NCBI GenBank assembly: GCA_001897755.1
Contig: MKUJ01000009.1
Span: forward strand, 5,670 to 62,589
Source of the DNA: Afipia sp. 64-13
Lineage (GTDB): Bacteria > Pseudomonadota > Alphaproteobacteria > Rhizobiales > Xanthobacteraceae
Reading direction: 5' to 3'
Length of the DNA: 56,920 nt
This document shows, in pieces, positions 1 through 10,151 of the stretch; the stretch's first letter is position 1; every line of letters starts with the position of its first letter. A program made the position numbers and the translations under genes. The notes under the pieces are model-generated. The model did not search any database and was not told the DNA's origin. It saw nothing but the letters and a program-made list of their open reading frames with translations.

Positions 1-95
1 ATCATGCCGGCCCGCGGGCCATTCCCGCCGCCCGGCCTGTTGCGCCCGATCTCGCCGCACCCAATTTTCGCCGTACCCTTGGGGTTCAAACGGAC

Positions 96-2051
96 ATGAT
101 CAGATTCCGGCACCTTGTCTTTTTTGCTTTATCCGTTGCGGCGCTTTCGGCCTTCTCTCCTGCATTCGCACAGGACGCCCCTGCGGCGAACGGCATGCAG
201 ATTTCCTGGGAGGTCCGCAACCGCTTTCGGCTTTTCCGCGAGGAGCGCGATTTCCTGCTCCACACCGAAGGCCTTGCCGGGCGCAGTATTCTGGCGACCG
301 AACAAGCCCTCGAGCTGCAAAGCGACGGGCGAGGCTGGGCGCGAAACACGGTCGGCCGGTTGTGCATCGATCCGTCCGGGCGCGTGCAGGAGCCCTGCAC
401 CCGCGACAACGTCAAGGAAAGCTATCTGACGCCAGCCGATCATCCGGTCACCATCCGCCTCACCGGCACGATTCCGGTCGGCGCGATTTGCGCATGGACG
501 GTCGATGACGGCGAAGGCCCGCCGCGACAGCTGACGCTCGATTGCAACGAGGTGATCAATCTGCGCGCGCGCTATGGCCGCGTCACCGCGGTCGGCGTCG
601 ACGTCGCGAGCGGCAGCGAAGCGCCGCAGCACCTGACCGAAAGCATCCAGGTCCGCGATATCTTCATCGCCGGCCTCGGCGACTCCATCGCCTCCGGCGA
701 AGGCAATCCCGACCGCCCGGTCGCACTGGCCGATGTCGGGTTCTGCTTCCGCTCCTATCTCGGCGGCTCGACGGGCCAGTATTTCCGGCCGAGCCGCGCC
801 AAATACAAGGGATCGCGCGCCTGCGAAGCACCCGACACTTCGGCGAACGCGCTGCTCGCGTGGCAGCGGCTCGGCGCGCAATGGTTCAACCCCGCCTGCC
901 ACCGCTCGCTCTACAGCTATCAGACCCAGGCCGCCCTCGCGCTCGCCATCCAGTACACCCATATCGCGGTCACCTATCTGCCGCTCGCCTGTTCGGGCGC
1001 GACGATCAACGAAGGCCTGCTTGGCTCGCTGCGCGCGCGCGAATGTCTCGTGACCAAGACCGGGATGAACTGCGAGGGCACGGTCGGCGCGCAGGTCGCC
1101 GAACTGCGCGAGGCGGTCTCCGCCGCGAAACGCCGCCAGCCGGGTCGTCAGCTCGATCTCATCCTGTTGTCAGTCGGCGCCAACGACATCAATTTCTCCG
1201 GCCTTGTTGCCGATGTCATCGTCGAAAACGGCACCGAGCGCGCGCTATTCCGGCGCACTGGCGTGCTGGGCTCGGTCGAGGATTCACGCGCATCCTTGAC
1301 GCGCGACCTGCCGCAACGCTTCCGCCGCCTGCGCGAGGCGTTGAAGCCGCTGGTGGGCGGCGACCTCTCCCATGTGGTGTTCGTGTCGTATGGCAATCCG
1401 GCGCTGGTGAATGGCGGCGTGTGTCCCGGTGGACGGGCCGGGTTCGACATCCATCCCTCGTTCAACGCCGACCCGGAACGGCTCGGCGCCACCACCAGTT
1501 TCGTGCAGAACGAATTCCTGCCGATGATCCGGAATCTCGCACAATGCACCGGCGGCGTGCTGTGCAGCGGCGGCCGCGACATCATGACGTTCGTCGACCG
1601 TCATCAGGAAGCCTTCCAGAATCACGGCTTCTGCGCACGCGCGAGCAGCGATCCGCGGTTCGACCAGCAATGCTTCCTGACGAACGGCAACAGCTTCAAG
1701 GACGACATCGTGGAGGCCGCCAACAATCCGCTGACCTGCGGACAGGGCGCCAGCGACTTCCGCGCCTACCTGCCGCGCGCGCGCTGGATCCGCGACGCCA
1801 ATGACAGCTACTTCACCGCGATGACCTATCCGCTGGCGGCGAAATCATCGACGCAGCCTTCCGACATCCACGACGCCACATGGGGCGTGCTGTCGGCGGT
1901 CTATGGCGGCGCCATCCATCCTACCGCCGAAGGTCACGCCGCGATGGCCGACGCCGCATTGCCGGCGATGGCCGCCGTGCTCGGACTCGGCGCGCCGGAA
2001 ACCGAAATCGTCAGCGAGCCGATCGCACCGATCCCGTCCGGCTCCCGCTAG
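96..2051 (+). CDS. Secreted SGNH/GDSL-type hydrolase (lipase/esterase-like)
   Basis: A 651-residue protein with a clear Sec signal peptide: basic start, hydrophobic core, and an AFA-QD cleavage site after about residue 25. The SGNH blocks are visible. The nucleophile block GLGDSIASGEG puts Ser197 in a GDS motif, GANDINFSG near residue 360 is the G-x-N-D block, and IHPTAEGH near residues 623-630 supplies the C-terminal catalytic His. The roughly 165 residues between signal and catalytic block, and the many cysteines, suggest an extra N-terminal domain and disulfide bonds in the periplasm or outside the cell. The protein is longer than a minimal SGNH esterase (about 200-250 residues). The substrate cannot be told from sequence. 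The ATG at 96 is the only start that keeps the signal peptide; no strong Shine-Dalgarno sequence precedes it. The gene stands alone on this strand. Confidence 0.85.
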   Translation: MIRFRHLVFFALSVAALSAFSPAFAQDAPAANGMQISWEVRNRFRLFREERDFLLHTEGLAGRSILATEQALELQSDGRGWARNTVGRLCIDPSGRVQEPCTRDNVKESYLTPADHPVTIRLTGTIPVGAICAWTVDDGEGPPRQLTLDCNEVINLRARYGRVTAVGVDVASGSEAPQHLTESIQVRDIFIAGLGDSIASGEGNPDRPVALADVGFCFRSYLGGSTGQYFRPSRAKYKGSRACEAPDTSANALLAWQRLGAQWFNPACHRSLYSYQTQAALALAIQYTHIAVTYLPLACSGATINEGLLGSLRARECLVTKTGMNCEGTVGAQVAELREAVSAAKRRQPGRQLDLILLSVGANDINFSGLVADVIVENGTERALFRRTGVLGSVEDSRASLTRDLPQRFRRLREALKPLVGGDLSHVVFVSYGNPALVNGGVCPGGRAGFDIHPSFNADPERLGATTSFVQNEFLPMIRNLAQCTGGVLCSGGRDIMTFVDRHQEAFQNHGFCARASSDPRFDQQCFLTNGNSFKDDIVEAANNPLTCGQGASDFRAYLPRARWIRDANDSYFTAMTYPLAAKSSTQPSDIHDATWGVLSAVYGGAIHPTAEGHAAMADAALPAMAAVLGLGAPETEIVSEPIAPIPSGSR

Positions 2052-2075
2052 GGGCGCTCGGCTAGCCCAACATGA

Positions 2076-2090
2076 CTAACGGTTTATTAA
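2076..2090. promoter_or_regulatory. Possible CtrA box (one mismatch)
   Basis: CTAA-N7-TTAA differs by one base from the TTAA-N7-TTAA core bound by the cell-cycle regulator CtrA in alphaproteobacteria. It lies about 40 bp upstream of the start of the small protein at 2130. Weak evidence on its own; listed because a perfect box occurs elsewhere in the window. Confidence 0.3.
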
Positions 2091-2129
2091 ATTTGCTGCG
2101 ACATACTGTCTCAGCGAAAGGAGAGAGGC

Positions 2130-2672
2130 ATGACCTCTATTGCAGCGACTTCGTCAAACCACATCTCACCTCGCCAACGTCTTCAGAACGAATTGTTGTC
2201 CGAAGTGTCCTCCGGGACGGTCTCGTCCACGGATCAATCCGCCTTGTCCTCCGCACTCGACGATATCGACTCGTCGCTCGGCGCGGACCGATCGGCGGGC
2301 CAATCATCCGGCTCCCAGCCGGGCGATCTCAAGTCGAAGATCGACGATCTGATCTCTGGCGAAGTCAGCAGCGGAAAGCTGACCAGCGATCAGGCCACCG
2401 AGCTTCAGAACATTTTCAAGAATGCTTTCGCCAACGGCCCCGATGGCGCAGGCGGTCCGGGTGGTCCCGGCGGTCCTCCGCCCGGCCCTCCCCCAGGCGG
2501 CGACAGCCAGTCGTCGAACGCGACGGATTCGTCCGGGAGCAGCAACAGCACATCGCAGCTTTTGCAGGACTTCCTCAAAATGCTTCAGGACACACAATCG
2601 TCGAGCTATTCGGCGAGCGGCACGACAGCAACGTCGTCGCTGTCGTCCATGCTTCTCGACTATAGCGCCTGA
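2130..2672 (+). CDS. Ser/Gly/Pro-rich protein with duplicated helical motif
   Basis: A 180-residue protein of unknown function, preceded by a very good ribosome-binding site (AAGGAG, 6 nt before the ATG). It has no signal peptide or membrane segment. Two related segments are visible. Residues about 15-50 (RQRLQNELLSEVSSGTVS, then DQSALSSALDDI) and about 68-100 (LKSKIDDLISGEVSSGKLT, then DQATELQNIF) share the pattern helix - EVSSG(T/K) - (S/T)DQ - helix, which looks like an internal duplication resembling an EF-hand-like pair without obvious calcium loops. A collagen-like Gly/Pro stretch follows (residues about 104-124), then a Ser/Thr-rich tail. Low-complexity composition with no Cys suggests a secreted or surface-associated protein, possibly exported without a cleavable signal. 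I recognise the type from Bradyrhizobium relatives but know no function. Confidence 0.75.
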   Translation: MTSIAATSSNHISPRQRLQNELLSEVSSGTVSSTDQSALSSALDDIDSSLGADRSAGQSSGSQPGDLKSKIDDLISGEVSSGKLTSDQATELQNIFKNAFANGPDGAGGPGGPGGPPPGPPPGGDSQSSNATDSSGSSNSTSQLLQDFLKMLQDTQSSSYSASGTTATSSLSSMLLDYSA

Positions 2673-2743
2673 GGAAGAACCGGCCTCCAGAACAGGGGCC
2701 GACTGTCCCGGCGCGCATCCCCCCATAAAGCCCGTCTGCCGTC

Positions 2744-2763
2744 CGGTCTCCCTCAAGAGACCG
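2744..2763. terminator. Hairpin between convergent genes
   Basis: A 7-bp perfect stem, CGGTCTC/GAGACCG, with a 6-nt loop sits between the end of the gene at 2130 and the 3' end of the convergent reductase gene. There is no U-tract, so a role as terminator is only possible. Confidence 0.35.
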
Positions 2764-2771
2764 CCAGACCG

Positions 2772-3860
<1,089 letters not shown>

Positions 3861-4043
3861 CTAGCCAAGGACGGTGACGGGGGAAAGTGATAAATTCCGC
3901 TCCGCAACAGGGCAACAAGTTATTGTTTATCTAGAGCTTTTTTAAAAACCGGCAGCACGGTGGGGGCTCAGGCTGCCTCTTGAGGGCTCAAAACGCGGTG
4001 TTTCGGGCCAAACGGCAAAGGCCAAGTGCGCCTCGGATACGCT

Positions 4044-4415
<372 letters not shown>

Positions 4416-4458
4416 TCAGTCCCGCGCCAGTATTAAAGGCAGCGAAAATGGCCTGAAA

Positions 4459-4842
4459 TCAGTGGTGAATCTCACCAAGAAGGATATCCACGGCATCGCG
4501 CGCATCGGCCACCGCATGGGTCAGTGCGCGCACCGCATCCGCGATGCCGGACTGCTGGCGCAACGCGCCCTCGAGCGCATGAGCGGCATCGCCAACCGCG
4601 AAGGCGCCGATGGCACGCGCCGAGCCTTTCAATGTATGCGCCAACTGGGTGGCGTCGGCCGGCAATGCGACGAGCCGGGCGAGCATCTGTCCGGACTGCG
4701 CCTTGAACATCGTCAGAACCTCGCGCTCCAGATCCCGCTCCCCCAGCGTCATGCGGCGCAGATGCGCGACATCGATGGGGAACTGATCCGGGGCCAGAGG
4801 CGGAGACGGCATCCAGGGAACCTGTGTGAGATACGGCAGCAT
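4459..4842 (-). CDS. Hpt domain histidine phosphotransfer protein
   Basis: A single-domain Hpt protein of 127 residues. The phosphorylatable His is His69 in LAHTLKGSARAIGA, the canonical HxLKGxA(x)xxGA signature, on a predicted four-helix bundle. There is no kinase or receiver domain, so it should shuttle phosphate between a hybrid kinase and a response regulator. An upstream in-frame start (5001) would add 53 residues of non-Hpt sequence rich in Arg/Lys/Pro. I chose the ATG at 4842 because the Hpt fold begins soon after it and a GGGAAAG-like ribosome-binding site precedes it. It is divergent from the GPR-like gene, and the 366-bp gap between them holds a perfect CtrA box. That makes a cell-cycle link attractive but unproven. 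Confidence 0.85.
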   Translation of the reverse strand: MLPYLTQVPWMPSPPLAPDQFPIDVAHLRRMTLGERDLEREVLTMFKAQSGQMLARLVALPADATQLAHTLKGSARAIGAFAVGDAAHALEGALRQQSGIADAVRALTHAVADARDAVDILLGEIHH

Positions 4843-5023
4843 CGACTTTCCCGCCTGATGGAAGCGTGTTCGTCGAAGCCAAGCACAATGATCGTTAACG
4901 AAACCTTTCGGGCGCTCGCCGCGATTTTGCCACGATTTGGCCACCTCGCCAACACGATGCGTCGGCTTCGGCCCGGTATCTGCCGGCGACTGCGTGGCCA
5001 CGGCCTGCAGTCGTTAACGATGA

Positions 5024-5039
5024 TTAAAATGTTCTTAAC
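5024..5039 (+). promoter_or_regulatory. Perfect CtrA box (TTAA-N7-TTAAC)
   Basis: TTAAAATGTTCTTAAC matches the full CtrA consensus TTAA-N7-TTAAC exactly. A further TTAAC half-site lies just upstream (5014-5018) and another at 4895-4899. The box is in the divergent intergenic region, 169 bp before the GPR-like start and 181 bp before the Hpt start. CtrA is the master cell-cycle response regulator of alphaproteobacteria; direct control of either gene is inferred. Confidence 0.6.
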
Positions 5040-5208
5040 GCCAACCATTTCATTCGAACGATTGAGCCAATAGGATGTTCGCGGAAATAGGGGACAAGCC
5101 GGCATCGCGGCCATCATGAGCCGTAAAGTCACGGATCAGGGGCGTCGAGGCGTGGGCACACGCGCCATGCCGCCCTCCCCGAATGCGTAAACAAGGGCGT
5201 AGCGTTAC

Positions 5209-8200
5209 ATGGCGAAGAATCCGAAGGTCAAAGACCCAACCGAAGTTGCCCTCTCGGCGATCCAGGAAGCGCTCAACATCTCCGATACGTCCGGAAACGA
5301 AAGTCAGGCTGCCGAGCCCGGGCACCGTGACACACTGCGCGCGCCTGCCGAGGATTTCGGAGAGGTTCGTGCCCCGCGCGGCGCCGCCAATGACGATCGC
5401 GAGGCGATCGGCGCAATCCTGCAAGCCATCCAGAACGGCCGCCCCCGTCGCAGCGCCTATCTTGTCGCGGCGATTTTCTCGACCCTGTGGATCGCGGCAG
5501 CCGCCCTGCTCGGTTTTGCCTTCCTGCCGACGCTTGAGACCATGGTGGGCTCGAACGGCGGCGCGCTGGCGCTGGTCGGTCTCGCCTGCGCCTTCATCGC
5601 TCCCCTCGTACTGTTCTACTTCATGGCCAGCATCGCCTGGCGCGGACAGGACCTCAGCCTGATCGCGCAGTCGATGGCGCAAATGGCGGTGCGGTTCTCC
5701 GAACCCGAGCACGTCGCCAACGACGCGATCGTTACCGTCGGTCAGGCGATCCGCCGCGAAGTCGCCGCCATGGGCGACGGCGTGGAGCGCGCGATCGCCC
5801 GCGCCGGCGAACTCGAAATCCTCGTCACCAACGAAGTCGCCGCGCTGGAGCGCGCCTACAGCGACAACGAGGTGCGCATCCGGGCGCTGCTCCAGGACAT
5901 CTCCGTGCAGCGCGACAACCTCGTCGGCCAGGCCGAGCAGGTCCGCAACGCCATTTCCGGCGTGCAGATCGACCTGCGCCAGGACATCGCCCTGATCAGC
6001 GACGCCATCGCGGCGCGTGTCGACGAAGTCGCTCTCAATATCACCCAGACCCTCGAAGATCGCAGCGAACATATCACCAGCGCGCTCAGCGCGTCCGGTG
6101 ACAGCATGATTGTCGCCCTCGGCGAGCGCGGCGGCGACCTGCTCGACCGCCTCGAGGAGGCATCGAGCCAGACATCGCAGGCCATTCAGGAAGCCAGCGA
6201 GCGCCTGTCCACCAGCCTCGACTTCAAGACCGGCCACGTCCATGAGGAATTCGCCGATCTTGCCGAACGCGTCCACGAGATGCTGAACGAGCGCATCGAG
6301 CGCATCACCGCCGCCTTCGCTCAGAAGTCGACCGAAATCATCGACGGCATCGTCGACCGCACCGAAACAGTCCACGACTCGCTCAAGAACTCGGGCGACT
6401 CGCTGCTCAGCGAGATGGACCTGCGCGCGGCGGACCTCGTCACCCGGATCGACGAGGTCGGCAGCCGCCTTGCCGACCACATGCTGACCAGCGGCGAAAA
6501 GGCCAGCGAAGCGATGGACGTCACCGTCAATTCGCTGGTGGAGAAGGTCGTCAGCCAGACCGAGACCTCGCATGAGACCCTCACCGCGCAGATCAGCGCC
6601 TTCGAAGGGCTGATCCGCGAGCAAGGCACCGAACTTGCGGAGAAGTTCGCCCGCGACAGCGGCACCCTGGGCGCGCTGATCACGCGGCACGTCGCCGAAT
6701 TCGACCGCACCGTGAAAACCTTCGGCGGCGAAATCGTCGAGCGCATGGGCCAGCACACCCAGAACATCGCCGACAATCTGAAAACCTATGTCGACACCTT
6801 CGACGGCCGCGTCACCGCCTATGGCGAACAGATTCACAGCGGCGTCGACCAGCGTCTCGCCGCGTTCCAGTCGGCCATCGACTCGCGCGTCACCTCGCTC
6901 GACGTCACACTCGACACCAAGATCAAGACGTTCGACGAGACCATCGAAGGCCACCTCAAGTCGCTGGGCCAGTCGTTCGAGGGCCGCGCCGCCGCGGTGA
7001 CCGATTTGATCGACAGCCGCAGCACGGCCCTGAACAACACTATCGAAACCCGCTTCATGGAGATGCAGAAGGGCATCGAGACCCATGCGGGCTCCGTGGC
7101 GACCGATATCGAAGCGCGCGTCAGCCGCTTCGAGAATCTGCTCGACATCCGCGTCGACGCCGCCGCAAGCCGCCTCGAGGCAAGCAGCCAGCGGGCCAGC
7201 GAGACCCTGCTGACGCGCACCGATGAACTGACCCAGGGCATCAAGACCCGTGTCGAGGATTCGGAGCGGATGCTGACCACCCTCGTCTCCGAGACCACCG
7301 ACGTGATCCAGAGCGGCGCACGTACCGCGCAGCAGTCGCTGCTCTCGCTGTCCGGCGAGGTCGGCGCCCACCTTCGCTCCATCGCGACCGACGTCGAGCG
7401 CGGCCTGCAGAACAGCGCCCGGGAGACCGAAACCGCTCTCATCCTCGCGTCCAACAATGCCGCGGCGCAGATCAAGTCGAACGCAGCCGAAATCGAGCGC
7501 ACCATTGCCGCATCGACCGAGAGCTTCGGCAACGCGCTCGGCGGCAAGGTCGACGAGATCACCGGCGGCGTGCAGCAGCAGACCGACCGTCTCGTGCGGA
7601 TCATCGACGAAAAGCGCTCGCCGCTGGTCGATGCCATTTCCGGCACCGGCGAACGGCTGGTCGCCGCCTTGGACGACAAGAGCAGCTATCTCGTCACCGT
7701 GTTTGCCGAGAAGGGCGAACTGCTCTCCTCCGCGCTCAGCGAGAAGAGCACCGAGCTCGCCAACACGCTCAGCGCACAGAGCGATCACCTGATCAATGCG
7801 CTGGATGGCCGTGGCAACCAGTTGGTGGTGGCTCTGACCGACAAGAGCGCCCAGATGGTGTCCACGATCAACGACAAGAGCACCCAGGCCGTCTCCGCGC
7901 TCAGCAACAAGAGCGCCGAAATGGTCGCCGCCCTCAGCGAACAGAGCGCGCAGGCTGTCTCCGCTCTCAGCGACAAGAGCGCCGAGATGGTCGCTGCCCT
8001 CAACGAGAAGAGCACGCAGGCCGTCTCCGCTCTCAGCGTCAAGAGCGCCGAGATGGTCATCACCCTCAACGACAAGAGCACGCAGGCCGTCTCCGCTCTC
8101 AACGACACGAGCAGCGAAATGGTCGCCGCGCTCAACGACAAGAGCACGCATGCCGTTTCCGCGCTCCGCGACAAGAGCGTGGAGCTGGTCGGCACGCTCG

Positions 8201-10047
8201 GCGCGCAGAGCGATGCATTCATCAACGCGCTGGATGGCCGCTCCAACCAGTTCATCATCGCTCTCAACGACAAGAGCACGCAGGTCGTCGCGGCGCTCGG
8301 CGACAAGGGCAACGAGCTGGTCTCGGTCATCAACGGCGCCACGCAGAACGCGCTCAAGGCGATCGAAACCCAGAGTGGCGATTTCACCATCGCGATGATG
8401 AACAATTCCTCGCACATCGCGCACCAGATCACCACCGCCAGCGAGACCGCCACCAGCGCCCTGAACAAGTCGCTGAAGGATGTCGAGCAGACCACGCATG
8501 CGGCCATCGAGCAGTCGCGTCAGGTCGCCAGCGCGGCAGTCACGGAAATGCAGGAAACCAGCAAGATCCTGCGCACCGACACCGTGGCGCTGTTCGAGCG
8601 CCTGCGCGAAGGCAACATCCTGCTTCAGGAGGTGCTGACCGGCGCCCACGACAACCTGAACTCGCTCGAGCGGGCTCTGGTGACGCGCGTCGCCGACTTC
8701 GTCTCGACCCTGAACGACGTCACCACCCGCAACGGCGCATCCACGACCGCGCTCGAGGAACAGCTCAAGCTGTTCACCGACACCACCAAGGGCGCGCTCG
8801 ACGGCCTCACCACGCTGTCCGGCCAGTTCGAAACCCATGGCCGCGTGCTATCCGACGCCGTCAAGCTGGTGGACGAGAGCAACGAGCGTGCCGACCAGAC
8901 CGTGACCCAGCGCAACGCCCTGCTGGAATCGCTGATCACCACCCTCGATACCCGCACCGTCGATCTCGACGACCGTCTGCGCCGCTTCACCAGCCTGCTG
9001 GATGAATCACTCGACGCCGCCGAGGCTCGCGCCCGCGACATCGCCCGCGTGGTCGCCGAAAGCGCCAGCACCTCGTCGTCGGCGGTCGGTCGTCAGTTCG
9101 AGGCGGTCCGCATCGCGGTCGAGGACGAGCGCCGTCAGACCCTGGAAGCCATGGCCGAGATTTACGACCAGGGTACCCAGGAAGCCGGCTCGATGTTCCA
9201 GCAGGCTGCCGACAAGTTCGCCGGCATCGTGCAGAGCATGAAACAGATGGCCAGCGAGCTGCATCACGAACTCGACGCCACTCGCGCCGACCTGCGCCGC
9301 GGCGTGCTCGAAATGCCGCAGGAAGCGGCCGAAAGCACCGCGCAGATGCGCAAGGTCATCGTCGATCAGATCGAGGCTCTGGCCGAGCTCAACCGCATCG
9401 TGGCCCGCCACGGCCGCGGCCTCGACGTTGCCTCCAACACCCGCACCACGCAGCGCGACGAGGAGGTCGCGATGGCGGTAGCCGGTGCTCGTGTCGAGAC
9501 CGCACGCCCTGCTCCGCGTTCGCGCGATGCCAGCGCGTCGAGCCTGCCGCCGCCGGATATCGGCATGACGGGCCCGCGCCGCGCCGAGGCGCCGCCGGTC
9601 AGCCCGGCGGACTCCGACCAGAGCCGCGACGGCTGGCTGTCCGACCTGCTGAACCGTGCGGATACCGACACCGATCCGCGCCTTCGCCAGCCGCAGCCCC
9701 GCGCGGCGGGTAATCCGCTGGAAGCGCTGTCGCTCGACATCAACCGGCTGCTGGATCGCGAACTCGCGGCGGAAATGTGGGATCGCTATCAGCGCGGCGA
9801 GCGCAAGGCTTTCAGCAAGCGTCTCTACACCCCCGCCGGCCAGAAGGCGTTCGACGAGGTGACACGCAAGTATCGCTCCGACCGCGGCTTCAAGCAGACC
9901 GTCGACCGCTATATCAACGAGTTCGAGCGTCTGCTGGATGACGTGTCGCGCGACGAGCGCGGTCCCGCTTTGCTGCGCAACCACCTGATCTCGGAGACCG
10001 GGCTGGTCTACACCCTGCTCGCTCATGCGGCGGGACGGCTCGGCTAA
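5209..10047 (+). CDS. GPR/RgsE-like apolipoprotein-type coiled-coil membrane protein (polar growth)
   Basis: A 1612-residue protein. The acidic cytoplasmic N-terminus (about 1-80) is followed by two adjacent membrane segments (about residues 84-108 and 118-142) and then more than 1200 residues of almost continuous helix. The helix is rich in Ala, Ser, Glu, Asp and Gln, with 11-residue periodicity as in apolipoprotein A1/A4/E. Residues 799-1062 form 24 gapless hendecads (see the repeat entry). A Pro/Arg-rich linker (about 1425-1475) leads to a compact conserved C-terminal domain (about 1495-1612) with MWDRYQRGERKAFSKRLY and ending AHAAGRLG. This layout matches GROWTH POLE RING protein of Agrobacterium and RgsE of Sinorhizobium, large apolipoprotein-like proteins that organise polar peptidoglycan growth. 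It is shorter than Agrobacterium GPR (about 2100 residues). Homology is assigned by architecture, not by alignment. A CtrA box lies upstream, and a strong terminator follows the stop. Confidence 0.8.
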   Translation: MAKNPKVKDPTEVALSAIQEALNISDTSGNESQAAEPGHRDTLRAPAEDFGEVRAPRGAANDDREAIGAILQAIQNGRPRRSAYLVAAIFSTLWIAAAALLGFAFLPTLETMVGSNGGALALVGLACAFIAPLVLFYFMASIAWRGQDLSLIAQSMAQMAVRFSEPEHVANDAIVTVGQAIRREVAAMGDGVERAIARAGELEILVTNEVAALERAYSDNEVRIRALLQDISVQRDNLVGQAEQVRNAISGVQIDLRQDIALISDAIAARVDEVALNITQTLEDRSEHITSALSASGDSMIVALGERGGDLLDRLEEASSQTSQAIQEASERLSTSLDFKTGHVHEEFADLAERVHEMLNERIERITAAFAQKSTEIIDGIVDRTETVHDSLKNSGDSLLSEMDLRAADLVTRIDEVGSRLADHMLTSGEKASEAMDVTVNSLVEKVVSQTETSHETLTAQISAFEGLIREQGTELAEKFARDSGTLGALITRHVAEFDRTVKTFGGEIVERMGQHTQNIADNLKTYVDTFDGRVTAYGEQIHSGVDQRLAAFQSAIDSRVTSLDVTLDTKIKTFDETIEGHLKSLGQSFEGRAAAVTDLIDSRSTALNNTIETRFMEMQKGIETHAGSVATDIEARVSRFENLLDIRVDAAASRLEASSQRASETLLTRTDELTQGIKTRVEDSERMLTTLVSETTDVIQSGARTAQQSLLSLSGEVGAHLRSIATDVERGLQNSARETETALILASNNAAAQIKSNAAEIERTIAASTESFGNALGGKVDEITGGVQQQTDRLVRIIDEKRSPLVDAISGTGERLVAALDDKSSYLVTVFAEKGELLSSALSEKSTELANTLSAQSDHLINALDGRGNQLVVALTDKSAQMVSTINDKSTQAVSALSNKSAEMVAALSEQSAQAVSALSDKSAEMVAALNEKSTQAVSALSVKSAEMVITLNDKSTQAVSALNDTSSEMVAALNDKSTHAVSALRDKSVELVGTLGAQSDAFINALDGRSNQFIIALNDKSTQVVAALGDKGNELVSVINGATQNALKAIETQSGDFTIAMMNNSSHIAHQITTASETATSALNKSLKDVEQTTHAAIEQSRQVASAAVTEMQETSKILRTDTVALFERLREGNILLQEVLTGAHDNLNSLERALVTRVADFVSTLNDVTTRNGASTTALEEQLKLFTDTTKGALDGLTTLSGQFETHGRVLSDAVKLVDESNERADQTVTQRNALLESLITTLDTRTVDLDDRLRRFTSLLDESLDAAEARARDIARVVAESASTSSSAVGRQFEAVRIAVEDERRQTLEAMAEIYDQGTQEAGSMFQQAADKFAGIVQSMKQMASELHHELDATRADLRRGVLEMPQEAAESTAQMRKVIVDQIEALAELNRIVARHGRGLDVASNTRTTQRDEEVAMAVAGARVETARPAPRSRDASASSLPPPDIGMTGPRRAEAPPVSPADSDQSRDGWLSDLLNRADTDTDPRLRQPQPRAAGNPLEALSLDINRLLDRELAAEMWDRYQRGERKAFSKRLYTPAGQKAFDEVTRKYRSDRGFKQTVDRYINEFERLLDDVSRDERGPALLRNHLISETGLVYTLLAHAAGRLG
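7603..8394 (+). repeat. 24 tandem hendecad (33-nt) repeats inside the GPR-like gene
   Basis: Twenty-four consecutive 11-codon units without a single insertion or deletion, consensus L-(S/N)-D-K-S-(A/T)-(E/Q)-x-V-(A/S)-A, cover residues 799-1062. Within 7867-8163 the units alternate in 66-nt pairs (NDKSTQAVSA then S-KSAEMVAA) and are close to identical in DNA, so duplication looks recent there. Units at 7735-7866 resemble units at 8164-8295 (both contain AQSD-x2-INALDGR), pointing to an older duplication 13 units apart. Confidence 0.9.
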
Positions 10048-10070
10048 GGCCGTCACAAAAATAGATCATA

Positions 10071-10098
10071 AAGCGGGGGCGGCAACGCCCCCGCTTTT
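10071..10098 (+). terminator. Rho-independent terminator after the GPR-like gene
   Basis: The stem AAGCGGGGGC/GCCCCCGCTT with a 6-nt GGCAAC loop is followed by TTTT. It lies 24 bp after the stop codon at 10047 and before the convergent glucokinase gene, so it could serve both strands. Confidence 0.85.
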
Positions 10099-10151
10099 CA
10101 TTTGGCGCGACACTTTCGGTTGGGGACAACGCTTGTGATCGAGAGGAAGGC

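Noticed and set aside
7603-8394. Regular 33/66-nt repeats considered as a CRISPR array
   Set aside because: Units are contiguous without spacers, in frame, and encode hendecad helix inside a large gene.
5050-8838. A 1262-codon open frame on the minus strand, antisense to the GPR-like gene
   Set aside because: It follows from the strong codon bias and repeated helix sequence of the real gene on the + strand. The predicted product is a low-complexity Gly/Asp/Ala/Leu string with no start signal or motif, and it overlaps the divergent promoter region.
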